A stretch of DNA of 64,000 nucleotides from contig JAULJL010000001.1 in NCBI GenBank assembly GCA_030761205.1, positions 40,929,145-40,993,144 on the forward strand. Reading direction: 5' to 3'. Of the stretch, positions 24,642 through 36,028 are shown in pieces; within the stretch, counting starts at the first letter, position 1; each line of letters starts with the position of its first letter. The notes under the pieces were generated by a model, which worked only from the letters and a program-made list of their open reading frames with translations, did no database searches and was not told the origin of the DNA. Position numbers and translations under genes: made by a program. This DNA comes from Fremontodendron californicum. Its lineage: Eukaryota; Streptophyta; Magnoliopsida; Malvales; Malvaceae.

Positions 24642-24712
<71 letters not shown>

Positions 24713-25808
24713 AATTGATTGCGTTTATTATCAGGTAACAACTAACGTGTTTTTTTCCCCCTTTTATTTTATGTTTTTCTGAATTTAATAATTGGTATGA
24801 CAAGGATATAAATATTATTAAGTTGATTTTTGAGTTTCTCTCATGTTTCATTTGGATAAAAACATAGGATAGTTCGTAGAAGTTTCGTAACACATCATCT
24901 TATCGTTTCGTTATTAAATTTAGATTTTGTTTTATATATAATATTAATGATTTTTTTTGGAATAGATAAGTTTCTCTAATCCAAATTATATATTTATGAG
25001 TATATTAAATTACAAATTATAAAAGTTAATTGAAGGGATTGAAGAAAGTTAAGTACTTGATCTTTCACAATTTGTTCTTTAAACAATTTTTTTATTGTGT
25101 TTGATTTAATTATTCGTTGATAAAAGATCACAAAAGAATAAATAAGTAAAAAATTATACAGTTTACCAATCCACTAGAAAGATCACAAACAAATTTAATC
25201 AAATATTATATCAGAATTGAATAAAAAGCACATGATCCTTCCACCGACCTAATTACATATATTATGGAGTAGCAAATATGAGAATCAAATCTCATGAATC
25301 ATGATCTCATCTTATTACATAAATTTTAGCAAAAAGATTTTAAAAACACATCCTGTATCTAAGGGCAAACCTCATGTTCTAAGAATGGGATTTTTAATTA
25401 CAGATTTTTCTGTACATATCTTGTATCACAATCAAAGAAAACTGAGACAAAGTTGGTTCTCAATGCTTCTATTCTCATTTCAACTTAAACTTCTTGTACA
25501 TTTTCTATGGGACACAAGCAAACATAGCATGTTTTTCCCACCCTGGAAAATCTTTATATTTGTTTCAGTTGCAATCCTTGCACAATCAATCAACACATTA
25601 TCACTCTATTAACATTTAGATTGATCACTCACCACATACAAACGAAACGAGCTCCCGAGACACCTTCAGCACCTGCAACCATTTCCCTTGCATCAACGTT
25701 GCTGTTAGCGTCCATAATCCCAGGTTTTACATCAAGCTAAATGACCTTTCGGTTCCATCTTTCGTCCAACCAGCAGAGCTTACACCAAGCTGAATCAAAC
25801 CACAGGGC
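24177..25808. other. Promoter of PP2-A10-like gene and intergenic repeats
   Basis: Contains a T-run (24523-24542) and a long TA microsatellite (listed). No coding sequence is supported; the open frames over 24401-24893 are translations of these simple repeats. Sequence from about 25620 to 25808 may be the 3' untranslated region of the BSD gene. Confidence 0.5.
24645..24708. repeat. TA dinucleotide microsatellite, about 31 repeats
   Basis: Uninterrupted TA repeat of about 64 bp, some 470 bp upstream of the PP2-A10-like start codon and close to a T-run at 24523-24542. Likely to be length-polymorphic. Confidence 0.9.
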
Positions 25809-28800
25809 TTATGTTTTAGAAGTTTCAAATCCTTTTGAAACTATCTTTGATTTCGTGGGGGTACTACTATCATCTACGTCCTCAAGATCACTGAAAGAAA
25901 TATCTTCTTCGTTCTCCACACAAATTGCAGCCCCACTGTAACCACCATATTCAGAATCATCATCTTCTGGCCAATCAATCTCATCATCTTCAAAAGTTGG
26001 AATTAATAATTTTGAGGATGGACCAACCAGATGATCCTTATCCTCAGTGTTAGACACCGGTTTTTCATCAATAACAGACTTATTTACGAATGCCATCTCA
26101 GTACTTTCAACCGGATGCTTCTCCTCGTAATCTGTTGTGATGCTAGATGCGGGTTCAGAAGTATAGGTCCTAGGTGACATGGTCTCAAAGGCAAAATAAC
26201 TGGATGAGGACGGAATAAGATCTTCTTGCATAATACTAGAGCTGCCTCCTATGTGAGAAGTGCTTCTTCCGTACCAATCAGTTTCTGGCTTCGTTTGCTT
26301 TTGCAGCTCCTTCATCCACAATGCTCTGGCTTCCGTCACCTGCAGCAATAGATTAACCACCAAGAGAATTAGTTGACAATATTGTTCTGCAAATAAGCTT
26401 GATAAAAAAAACAAGTACATAAAGTATCTAATAAAAAGTACACTTATGGAAAACAAATCCTGATCATAATTCTACTAAAACCATAACATCACTTCCGTGA
26501 AACAATATGAAATGTTATTGTACTGAGCTTCTCGTCCCTAGCAGCCATGGTCTAAAGGGAGGCTCACTTCTTCTCTCATGCTTCTGATGGATTTAGCAAA
26601 GATGCATCCACCTCTTACAGGCATCTGGTCACTCATTCGGATTGAGATTCATCCAAGTCTACCACAACAGCTGCTAATCATTCCCTATTTCTTTTTTTTT
26701 TGGATAATTAATCCTTCCCTATTTCACTTTGACTCTTTTCAGGGCGTATATTAAAAACTTCAGCTAAGAATTCATGAAAAATCCAAGAAAACCAATTTCA
26801 TAGACAGGTTTATAAGCATAACCTTCTTGACAGAGTGGAGAGAACATATATTTTTTTTTAAAAGAAAAGCAGTAAAGGATAAAACTCTTGTCTGACATCT
26901 TCAGCACATCAGATATGACTTAGGAACCATTGAAACCAAGCCATAGAAGGTTGCTTGATTGATCTAGACATACAAATGTGCAACAGACTTTCCAGTGGAT
27001 TGTAAACACACAAGGCGATGGACTCTATATATTACCTATCACGTATATGGAAATGATAATTTGCGAATCCAAGGGAGCAGATTAGATAGAGTACAAGTGC
27101 AAAATGTGGATGTCTTATTTGAAGGCCAATAATGCAAGAATAAACATCTAGAAAACGCAAAGGAATTTGATATCAATTAACCATCAGACTTAGCAATATT
27201 TCCTATTCCCATATTGACTGAAGTATAACAACTCCAGATTAAAGTTTAAATTTTAAAATGTACAATTGTAAACTGAGCCAGGAAAAATAAAACAAGAAAA
27301 AAGAAACAGAAGGGCTCAATATAATCAAAATGTAAGTAAAGGTTTTAAGAAGCTTCAGAAAGTAAAAATGATATTTGGGCCCCCGATGATATTGTTTCTA
27401 TGAGAAAGTAATTGACCTGAGGTGTAGATAGAATCTCTACATCATGCTTGTTAAGTCTTGAATGCAGAAGAACAAAATAAACTTTCCAAAAGTAACTCTC
27501 ACTCATATGGCAAGGACAAAGTTCAATTCTCAAAGCTGCTAGTCTGGGGGCAAGATGTTCAACAGCCATAATATGCTCTCGTTGGGTAACTGACATGTCA
27601 AAATCTAAAACAAGGAAACAAAGGGGGGGAATCAGAAATGCAGAAACTCTGATTGTCAGTTTTGTGAATCTATACATCATAAATCATAATGAAATTGCAG
27701 AAATTACAACCAAAGTTGAAGCTTGTAATTCAAAATTAGTTAGCCAAAGAGGCAAAGAATACATGAAGAATGTTCTTAGATTGAGCAAGGATAATATAAA
27801 GCATTCTTCTGCATCTAAAATTCAAGCGTGTAAGGTGGATCTTGATCAAAATTGCAAACATTAAAAAGTAAGTTTTCAACTCAATTACTTGATGAGAGAA
27901 GCAGACACTTCTGCAATGGTTCAAACTGCAAACCAATTCAATAATGTCAAGGACAGGAACTGACACTTAGTAGATTAACTACATTACTTTAATAATACTA
28001 AACTGTAAAATCCTTTATTTAATGACCCAACATTCTCAAAGACCTTCAACAACAGAATCATTGATTTACATAATGGCCTAGGGAAATAAAGGTAGCATAA
28101 ATTTGGCATTTTAACATATAAAGGTGTAGAATTCAAACTATTCAGTGTTTAATTGAAATTCAAACAAAGTTAACATTTTGATCCGATGAACTCTAAATAA
28201 CTGAAGTCAACAGCTAGAATTGCATAGAAGAAAATGCAAATACGAAGAAAGCATGTAAATAAACAACCAAATTATATTACTATGCAATGAGATCAAATTG
28301 ATCAAGATTAACGAAAAATAAAATAAAAGTACCATCAAAGTCATCATCGGGATCTAGAGGGAAATCCAACCACGTTTCTGGGTGATGCGCGATGTTCCTC
28401 GCAAACGCCAACACCTCATCCGTTATCCCAACCGCATTGAACTCCTGATCCACCTCCTCCTCCTCATTTTCATTTTCCATCTCGTTTTCTTTCTTATTTT
28501 CCTCCGATCCAAACGTAAAATAATCCGTTGCCATCTTCGACAATCTTCCCCCGATCTCAGCAAAATCGTCCCTAACCCCCGAAGAATCAGACGGATCCTC
28601 TTCGTCCCCGGAGACAGATCGATCCGAAGGCTCAAATTGATTCAAATTAGAGAATGATCGATCATTTAATTGACGATTGAATTGCGTCGAAGAATGAGTC
28701 CGGGGAGGAGGAGGTGGAGGAGCGAGAAAGGAAGCGACCCCCCAGAGTTGACGTGTTAGGGTTTGTTTGAGTTCAGTTAGGTCTTCTTTGACGCCACGCG

Positions 28801-29002
28801 ATTGGAGTTCCGCTACTTGTTCGGGGGACAATGATGGTTGTTGCGCCTTGGTTTCTTCGATTTGAATCTTGTGCCTTGGAGGGAGCGATGATTGAGACTC
28901 CTGCGTTACGACGTCGTTTTCTTCATCCCTTGAAGAAGCTGATTCATTGTCATCGTCGTCGAGACGAAACGAGTTCGCCAGCGATTGAGCTAACCACGAC
29001 AT
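25809..29002 (-). CDS. BSD-domain-containing protein
   Basis: Three coding exons on the minus strand: 28333-29002, 27417-27604 and 25809-26339. All introns have GT...AG borders and the frames join exactly, giving 462 residues. The start MSWLAQSLANSF is the first ATG. Residues 1-220 are acidic and Ser/Pro-rich, with an SLSPEQVAELQSRGVKEDL helix and a proline run. The BSD domain spans exon 2 and the start of exon 3 (about residues 225-300), including ALRIELCPCHMSESYFWKVY with the conserved Phe-Trp pair and LSTPQ joined to VTEARALW. The C-terminus is acidic (DDEIDWPEDDDSEYG, ISFSDLEDVDDSS). BSD domains occur in TFIIH p62, synapse-associated and DOS2-like proteins. The plant family's exact function is not established, though the acidic tail suggests a protein-protein role. 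A LINE sits directly upstream. Confidence 0.9.
26340..27416 (-). other. Second intron of the BSD-domain gene
   Basis: 1,077-bp intron with donor GTCAA after the STPQ codons and an acceptor CTGCAG before GTGACGG. AT-rich, with no repeat or nested gene recognised. Confidence 0.8.
27605..28332 (-). other. First intron of the BSD-domain gene
   Basis: 728-bp intron with donor GTACTT and acceptor TTTTAG. It splits an aspartate/glycine codon within the DDDFD acidic patch. Nothing else is recognised in it. Confidence 0.8.
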
Positions 29003-29316
29003 GTTTTTTTATTTACTTTTTTACTTTCTGAATTTTTAGGTGGTGAGAAAGTGATTGATTGAGTGACGGAAATAAACTGTAAAGAGAAAGAAAAATGATA
29101 AAAAAATTTAATAAAAAAGAGCGTCAGTTAGAAATTCTCTCGGCTCACGACTGCAGGACTTTCTTGAGCAAAGGATTTTCTCGCTTTTTTATCATCAATT
29201 CATCGGTTTCACTCCATTGTTCTTGAATTTTCTGGGGGGTTATTGTGATTCAGAAGATATTCTCCTTCGTTCGGTGTCTGATCGGGCTCTAAGTGACCTA
29301 AATCCTCTCTTGAGGC

Positions 29317-30555
29317 ATGAAAGCTCAAAAGGGGATCGATGGAGGAATGACACAGGAACAGATACGATCCAAATGGAACTCCCAATCTGCGGAGGATTCA
29401 ACAATTAGGATGGATCGATCTAAGTCCAGCGATGCGGAAAGGGGTGTAGACAGGTCAAATCTGAATGAACAAAAGCTAGATTGGAAGAAGCTTTTCACCT
29501 GTTCTAACGACCAGTCGTTGTCCTTCTTCCCTCCTCAATCTGATAAGGGCAAAATGCTGGTTGAGCCGCCAAAGGAAGTTTTTGAGGAAGGGATTCAGCT
29601 ATGGCATAACGTGCTGGTTGCTCAATTCATAAGAAAATTGCCAAATTTCAGCCAATTTCAGAGGCTCGTGAATCTGCTTTGGGGCAAGGAAGGTACAATT
29701 GAGGTAAAACCTGCTGGAACAAATCTATTCATATTGAAATTTACATCTGAGCAGGATAAGGAGAGAGTGTTGGAACATGGGCCATGGCATATTCAGAATA
29801 AGCCAATTATTGTGAGGAAATGGGAACCGGGTCTAAAAACACTAAAGTTTAAGATGAATAAACTCCCAGTTTGGACCCAGCTGAGCAATGTTCCTCTGGA
29901 ACTCTTCACTAAGAACGGCTTAAGCTATGTGGCTAGTGCCATTGGAACTCCATTGTACATGGACAGAGTTACAGCTAATCAAGAACGATTAGCTTATGCC
30001 AAAATCTGTGTGGAGATTGAGGCTACTGCGATTATCCCCAGATTTATCGAGGTCAAGCTCCATGATGGCTCCATAGGTACAATATCAGTTGAAGTACCTT
30101 GGATGCCACCAGTTTGTCAGCACTGCAGAGTGTTTGGGCACTCTGATAGAACTTGCCAAGCAAAGCCTGTGGCCACCACGGCCAAGGTATGGCAACCGAA
30201 ACAGAAGCAGGAGGGGGAAGTTAATAGCAAGGTTGAGACTAGCAAGCAGCCCAGCCCTGTAGAGGTTGGAAGCAAAGCTGAAGCACAGACCAGCAAGCAG
30301 ATTATCTCAGATGAGGAAGTGGCTATCCCAGTAAATAAAGGGAAGGCTGCCTCTATCAATAGGTTTGCTATACTCGACTAAGTGGGGGATTTGGAGAGTA
30401 ACAGAGATTCAGTTTTATCTGAATATAGCAATGAAGGTGATATCATCCATAGATCACCTAGGAAGGCAAGAGCTGCTGCAGCAGGAGTGGCTGATCAGAT
30501 GAAGCAGCTGAAAAGCAAGAAGAAGGGGCTGGTCGATAAAGGTAGATCCAAGTAG
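29317..30555 (+). CDS. LINE ORF1: DUF4283/zinc-knuckle nucleic-acid-binding protein, stop near its end
   Basis: The open frame starts at 29317 (MKAQKGIDGG). A DUF4283-type domain covers about residues 90-240 (ERVLEHGPWHIQNKPIIVRKW; LPVWTQLSNVPLELF). The zinc knuckle CQHCRVFGHSDRTC (CX2CX4HX4C) is at about residues 270-283. A Lys/Glu-rich tail follows. A stop at 30379-30381 ends the frame after NRFAILD, but the same frame then stays open to a second stop at 30553-30555. The first stop is therefore probably a late nonsense mutation that removes 57 residues. In plant L1 elements this protein is thought to bind element RNA and chaperone it. The stop spares both recognised domains. Confidence 0.75.
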
Positions 30556-30605
30556 AATAAAGGGCAGCAAGCACCCTTTGGAGGTTCGTCTTCCTCCCCC
30601 TCCCT

Positions 30606-33600
30606 ATGAATATTCTGATTTGGAATGTCAGAGGGCTTAATGCTTCTCTGAAACAGAGGGAAGTTGTAGGTAGGATAAGGAAATTAAACATAGTTTACTG
30701 CTGTCTAGTTGAAACTAGAGTAAAAGAAAATAATTTGCAGCAAATAATAAACAACCATTTTACTGGTTGGACTATAGTTCATAACTATTCTTCTGCATAT
30801 AATGGAAGAATTTGGATGTTATGGAAGACACTGTTGAAGGTGGAGGTTGTGGCTGCCACGGATCAAAGTATCACTTGCTCCATACTATTGGATTCACAGA
30901 AAGTTTATCTGACTGCCATCTATGGAAGTAACAGTGGAATGGACAGAAGAAGATTATGGGAGCACCTTTTTTCCCTTAAAGATTCCTTTGAGGGCTTTCC
31001 TTGGCTACTGGCAGGGGACTTTAATGTTGTGGCCCATCCCTCAGAAAGCTCTGACTTTAATGGAACACAAGTGGCAGCTGGTGATGTAAAAGAAATTCGA
31101 GAGTGGATGCAGGAGACTGCTGTCTTTGACCACCCTTATGCAGGACCTCTCTTCACTTGGAGTAATCACAGGATTTCAAGGAAGCTGGATAGAGTTCTTA
31201 TTTCTCACGAATGGCTCAAGCATTTCACTAACTCCACTGTTGAGTTTCTGGCTCCAGAGGTCTCTGATCACTGCCCAGCGGTGGTACGAGTAAATGCACC
31301 AAGTCAATCCCCTCCGAAACCATTCAAGTTCTTTAACTTCTGGACAAGGAACCAGGAATTCATGAATCTAGTTACTGAGTCATGGCAAGGGCCTGCATCT
31401 GGAACCCCTGTGCATAAACTCCTCACCAAGCTTAAAAGATTGAAGCATGCCCTGAAACAGTTCAACCATTTCCAGTATGGAGACTTGTCAGGCATGGTGA
31501 AAGCTAAAAGAGAGGAGGTAGGGAGAGTTCAACTGGCAGCCCTGGCAAACCCAAATGATAGTGGGACACGTGAAGCTGAAAGGAAGCTTATAAAGGAGCT
31601 GCAAGAGATGCTAAGAAATGAGGAGAGCTTGCTAAAACAAAAATCCAGAGTAAGATGGCTGCAAGAGGGGGATCAGAATAGTGCTTATTTTCATAAGATA
31701 ATGACATCAAAGCAGAGGCAAAACTCTATAAAGTTGTTGGTTGATGCTGAAGGGAATAGGCTTGAGACCTTTGAGGCTATTTCAAAAGAGGCCACTGAGT
31801 TCTTTAAGCATTTATTGGGACTGAAGGACCCCAATGTTGAAGGATGTTCCCAGGAGATGCTAGCTGCAATTCTCCAAATTTCCATCCCAGAGGAAAGTAG
31901 AGAAATGATGGCACAACCTGTTACCAAGGAGGAGATCAGGACTGCAATATTCTCTCAAGCAGATGATAAAGCGCCAGGACCTGATGGGTATACTGCCCAC
32001 TTTTTTAAGGTGGCATGGAGTGTTGTGGGAGAGGAAGTCACAGAAGCCATTCTCCACTTCTTTCAGACTAGAGACATGCTCTCTGCCTTCAATTCCACAA
32101 TTGTGGCATTGGTTCCAAAAGGACAAGCACCTACAAGCATAACTGATTACAGGCCTATCTCGTGTTGCATAGTGATTTATAAGTGCATCACAAGAATTTT
32201 GGCTAGTAGGCTCCAGCTGATCCTTCCCTCTTGTATCAGCAAAAGTCAGAGTGCATTTATAAAAGGAAAAAGCATTACGGATAATATCCTAATGGCTCAG
32301 GAGATGGTCAGAGGATACAGTAGATCCACCTTGTCCCCCAGGTGTGCCATCAAAGTTGATCTAAAGAAGGCATTTGATTCTTTAGACTGGAACTTTCTTC
32401 TTACTGTACTGTCAGTAATGGGGCTGCTAGGGAGATTTGTGGGCTGGATCAAGAGCTGCATAACCAATCCTTGGTTCTCTATTGCCATTAATGGGGGGCT
32501 GGTAGGTTATTTTAAAGGAGAAAGAGGAGTTAGACAGGGGGATCCCTTGTCACCCTATTTATTCGTGATCAGTATGAATGTACTATCCAGACTTCTAGAG
32601 CTTGCAACAGATCATGGGGTTTTCTCCTATCATCCAAAGTGTAAAAAGGTAAAACTTACACATTTATGCTTTGCTGATGATCTCCTCATCTTCACTAAAG
32701 GCAACCTAGAATCAGTACAAGGTGTCCAAAGGGTACTTCAACTTTTCTATACTTATTCTGGTCTCCAGCTAAATTGTGCTAAAAGTGAACTTTATTGCAC
32801 TGGGATTTTGAGAAGGAACTTGAAAGGGATTCTGCTAGCTTCTGGATTTAAACAGGGATCACTTCCTGTACGATATTTAGGAGTTCCTTTGGTCATGAGG
32901 AGACTCACCATTAGAGACTGCACTCCTTTGGTTGAACGCATAACAACAAGGATCACTTGTTGGACTGCAAGACACCTCTCCCATGCTGGCAGATTACAAT
33001 TGATCCAATCTGTCCTCTTCAACCTTCACAATTACTGGTGCAAGATCTTCATACTTCCACAACAGGTGATTAAAAAGGTGAACCAGCTTTGCTCCAGTTT
33101 CTTTTGGAAAGGGCAAGCTGGCACAGCTCAGGGAGCCAGAGTAAGTTGGAGAGTTATATGTATGCCTAAGTCTGAAGGAGGACTTGGGCTTAAGGACCTC
33201 ATGTCCTGGAATCGAGCTTGCATCCTTAGACATCTATGGACTCTGTTCACACAAGCCGGATCCTTGTGGATAGCTTGGATTCAAGCTTACATTCTGAAGG
33301 GGAGAAGCATTTGGGATGTTTCCATTGTGAAAAACAGCAGTTGGGGCATGAGGAGACTGCTCAAATTAAGGAGCATTGCCACTGGGTTCCTACAGCAAAC
33401 AGAAGAAGGCCTTAGCTGGAAAACTAAAGGGGATGCTTATTCTGCAGCTGAAGTCTGGGAAAGTTTGAGACCAAAACAAAGAAAAGTCCCTTGGCATAGA
33501 TTGGTCTGGTGTAGGTTTCATATACCGAAGCATGCAGTGATTGCTTGGATGGCCATACTCAACAGGTTACCTACCAAGGAGAGACTAATTGGATGGGGAT

Positions 33601-34013
33601 TAACACTGGACGGTGCTTGTGTGTTATGCAAGCAGGAAATGGAGACCAGAAATCACCTCTTCTTTGACTGCAATTGCTCGAAGAGAGTCTGGACCAACAT
33701 ATTGCAGATGTGTGGGGTGCAAAGAGAGATTGCTGAATGGAACTGGGAGCTGCAATGGGCTGTAAGCAAGCTTAAGGGTAAAGCCTTCATCTCAGCTCTG
33801 CTGAGAGTAGCATGGGCAGCAGTAATATACCAGATTTGGCAAGAAAGGAATCGAAGAGTGTTTTCAGCAGGGGAGCTGAGTGAAGTGCAGGTATTAAACC
33901 TGATTATAGAGACAATTCGAATGAGATTCTTAGGACTGAGAGGCATTGCTGATGATAGAGTTAATAGGAGCTTATGTGTGAATTGGGGGCTACAAACTAC
34001 ACTGTTTTCATAA
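30606..34013 (+). CDS. LINE ORF2: endonuclease-reverse transcriptase
   Basis: Uninterrupted 1,135-residue frame from ATG 30606 (MNILIWNVRGLNASLKQREV). The N-terminal AP-like endonuclease spans about residues 1-230, with LVETRVKE, AGDFNVV and EVSDHCPAVV catalytic-site segments. The reverse transcriptase lies at about residues 450-740, with ADDKAPGPDGY, YRPISCC, GVRQGDPLSPYLF and the catalytic CFADD. A zf-RVT cysteine/histidine region lies at about 965-1045 (RFHIPKHAVIAWMAILNRLP; CVLCKQEMETRNHLFFDC). Unlike the 13.5-kb LINE there is no RNase H domain after it, so the two belong to different L1 sublineages. It is separated from ORF1 by 50 bp. The protein would nick target DNA and prime reverse transcription there. 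Confidence 0.92.
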   Translation: MNILIWNVRGLNASLKQREVVGRIRKLNIVYCCLVETRVKENNLQQIINNHFTGWTIVHNYSSAYNGRIWMLWKTLLKVEVVAATDQSITCSILLDSQKVYLTAIYGSNSGMDRRRLWEHLFSLKDSFEGFPWLLAGDFNVVAHPSESSDFNGTQVAAGDVKEIREWMQETAVFDHPYAGPLFTWSNHRISRKLDRVLISHEWLKHFTNSTVEFLAPEVSDHCPAVVRVNAPSQSPPKPFKFFNFWTRNQEFMNLVTESWQGPASGTPVHKLLTKLKRLKHALKQFNHFQYGDLSGMVKAKREEVGRVQLAALANPNDSGTREAERKLIKELQEMLRNEESLLKQKSRVRWLQEGDQNSAYFHKIMTSKQRQNSIKLLVDAEGNRLETFEAISKEATEFFKHLLGLKDPNVEGCSQEMLAAILQISIPEESREMMAQPVTKEEIRTAIFSQADDKAPGPDGYTAHFFKVAWSVVGEEVTEAILHFFQTRDMLSAFNSTIVALVPKGQAPTSITDYRPISCCIVIYKCITRILASRLQLILPSCISKSQSAFIKGKSITDNILMAQEMVRGYSRSTLSPRCAIKVDLKKAFDSLDWNFLLTVLSVMGLLGRFVGWIKSCITNPWFSIAINGGLVGYFKGERGVRQGDPLSPYLFVISMNVLSRLLELATDHGVFSYHPKCKKVKLTHLCFADDLLIFTKGNLESVQGVQRVLQLFYTYSGLQLNCAKSELYCTGILRRNLKGILLASGFKQGSLPVRYLGVPLVMRRLTIRDCTPLVERITTRITCWTARHLSHAGRLQLIQSVLFNLHNYWCKIFILPQQVIKKVNQLCSSFFWKGQAGTAQGARVSWRVICMPKSEGGLGLKDLMSWNRACILRHLWTLFTQAGSLWIAWIQAYILKGRSIWDVSIVKNSSWGMRRLLKLRSIATGFLQQTEEGLSWKTKGDAYSAAEVWESLRPKQRKVPWHRLVWCRFHIPKHAVIAWMAILNRLPTKERLIGWGLTLDGACVLCKQEMETRNHLFFDCNCSKRVWTNILQMCGVQREIAEWNWELQWAVSKLKGKAFISALLRVAWAAVIYQIWQERNRRVFSAGELSEVQVLNLIIETIRMRFLGLRGIADDRVNRSLCVNWGLQTTLFS

Positions 34014-34132
34014 CATTCTTGACAATTGTTCAATGTATAGAACTGATTGAGATTGTATTACAGTAGCAGTATTTTGCTGCTTTGGATAATAAAATTCATC
34101 ACTTATCCAAAAAAAAAAAAGTGATTGATTGA

Positions 34133-36028
34133 AAGCTTGGGGATTTAAAAATGGTTGCTTTATTTGTGATATTTGTTGTAAGAGTCGAGGTGGAGCAATC
34201 GTATGGTTTTTGGACCACCATAAACACATTTTGTGTCTTACTGTTTAGGATTATGTCCTAATGGTTATTGCCACTGTTTTTTGTTTACTGCTGTCGCTAA
34301 TCCTGTTTCAGAGAGAGTAACCTTTTGGTTTGTCTGTTTGTTTAAGTCTCTTTTGTTTTGAATTTCGTTTTTCATTTTCAAAAATGACTCCAAAATCCAA
34401 ATTGTTTTTACTCTGAAAGTTGGTTGGATTTCGACTTTTATCCTGGGCATGAAGCTCAGGACGCTGGTGGGCTTAGCAATTTGGTTGAGATATCGCCAAT
34501 GCGGACGAAGGCTCCCAACTAGCTCTACTTTTTAGATGGACAAGATTTTTCTCTCCCCTGCTTCGTTATCGGTCATCTTAGAGTATTTATTATTTAGCCT
34601 TGCACAATGGTTCTTGCTGATTAAAAACGAGATTTCACGTGTTTCATGCTACTCGGATTAGAACGTAAGTTAGTAATACTTTCAACTATTGGATTATCGT
34701 CATCTAAGGTTCGGCATTTCACTACATCTAGTAGCAAGACGTTTTTATTGTTCTCCCACAACTCTGTTTTTACAATTTAAGCTACTTTCATTTCACTTGC
34801 TATTACTACGGAAATTGTTTTTGGTTTCTTTTCCTTTGGCTACTAAGATGTTTCACTTCACCAGGTTATCTTTTGGGAGCAGCAGTTCGAAAGGGGGTGT
34901 GAGAATGCATGCATTCGTGACAACAGAAGGGAAATCCAGGGCCCTCGGTCCCTTGGAACCCTGGATCTAATCATCCTAATATTTATGTATTCATGATCTC
35001 CAACTACATATTTTAAAGTATCCTCGAGGTTGAAGATCCTTGTAAACAGTATGGTTATCACGTGTAGGTTGACTGATGTTGAAGAAACTAGGTGAGGTTG
35101 TTCTTCACTCATTTGCTCCACTGAAGATCCAACTTCCATGATCAAAATCTTAAGTTTTTAGGTATCATTGGATGTTCGAGACTTGGAGCATTTACCACTG
35201 CTACCTGCAGAGCCTACATTTTGATTTGAATGATGAGAAGAGTCCACCAGATTTTCTTTCTAGAAAGTACCTTTTATCTTGAAAATTTGTGGGAGGTCTC
35301 TCAAATTTGCTCAACAATCTTTAGAATCAAATTCCTTTAGAAAAATGTAAGGGTTATGTATATAAAAACACATTTCAACTCAGACAGATTCAATTGAGCA
35401 ATTCAAATTGTTAATCATGTAAAGAAACAAATAGGTTTTGCATGTTTTTATCTGATTTAAGACTCAAGGAGCTCTTTCAACCAAGGTATACATTTAAGCT
35501 TTCACAAAACCTTACAGAGATGAAGGAAATCTAAGGATCAGTGAGACAAGGCTACCCAGAAAAACTAACTATAATTACAATTACAAATGACACAAATGCC
35601 AACAGAAATCCCCACCTCATATCATTTCCCTCTATCACCACTTCCCAACCCCCACAGCTCATTTATAAGAGTTTACAGTTGCATTTCTCTCTTGTGGATT
35701 GGAACAACAAAGCAACCATTGACACAAAACAGATTGAATCACGACCTTGCTGGGAATTATTGGAAATTATCAGCAGAAACTTGAGCTTACAGACAGTGGA
35801 TTGGTAACTACACAAATTCCAATTAGCTCAAATCCACATTATGCTGCTACTTGATGTGAAACAATAATATATTGGAAATTCTTTAGTATGCACAAGAGAG
35901 CAAAGGGTACCTCAGAAACCTCGATTGATCCCATTCTGAGTTCTCCAAAACTGGAAGCTTGTCAGCCCCATTTGTAAACAAGAAGAAAAACGAGAGTCGT
36001 GTATATCAACAAGCTGCTATTTTCCCAT
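34133..36028. other. Intergenic; displaced BSD promoter plus U-box 3' region
   Basis: The first part presumably was the promoter of the BSD gene before the LINE inserted. No gene is supported. Open frames at 34689-34970, 34858-35145 and 35541-35807 are short and lack family motifs. The last 100-200 bp are the 3' region of the U-box gene. Confidence 0.5.

Larger units (their letters stand above)
29063..34120 (+). mobile_element. Near-intact plant L1-type LINE inserted 5' of the BSD gene
   Basis: A 5.06-kb non-LTR element ending in a poly(A) tail (34109-34120). It is flanked by a 12-bp direct repeat GTGATTGATTGA at 29051-29062 and 34121-34132; adjacent A residues could extend it to 15 bp. It carries a 5' leader, ORF1 and a full ORF2. 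The element points away from the BSD gene. Its 5' end lies 60 bp from the BSD ATG, so the gene's former promoter is now on the far side at 34133 onward. One in-frame stop interrupts the end of ORF1; ORF2 is open over 1,135 codons, suggesting recent insertion. Confidence 0.85.

Noticed and set aside
24401..24893. Open frames across the T-run and TA repeat on both strands
   Set aside because: Most of their length is poly-Phe/Lys and Ile-Tyr repeats from simple sequence.
34689..35807. Short frames between the LINE and the U-box gene
   Set aside because: Under 100 codons, no motifs, mutually overlapping; probably chance openings in non-coding DNA.
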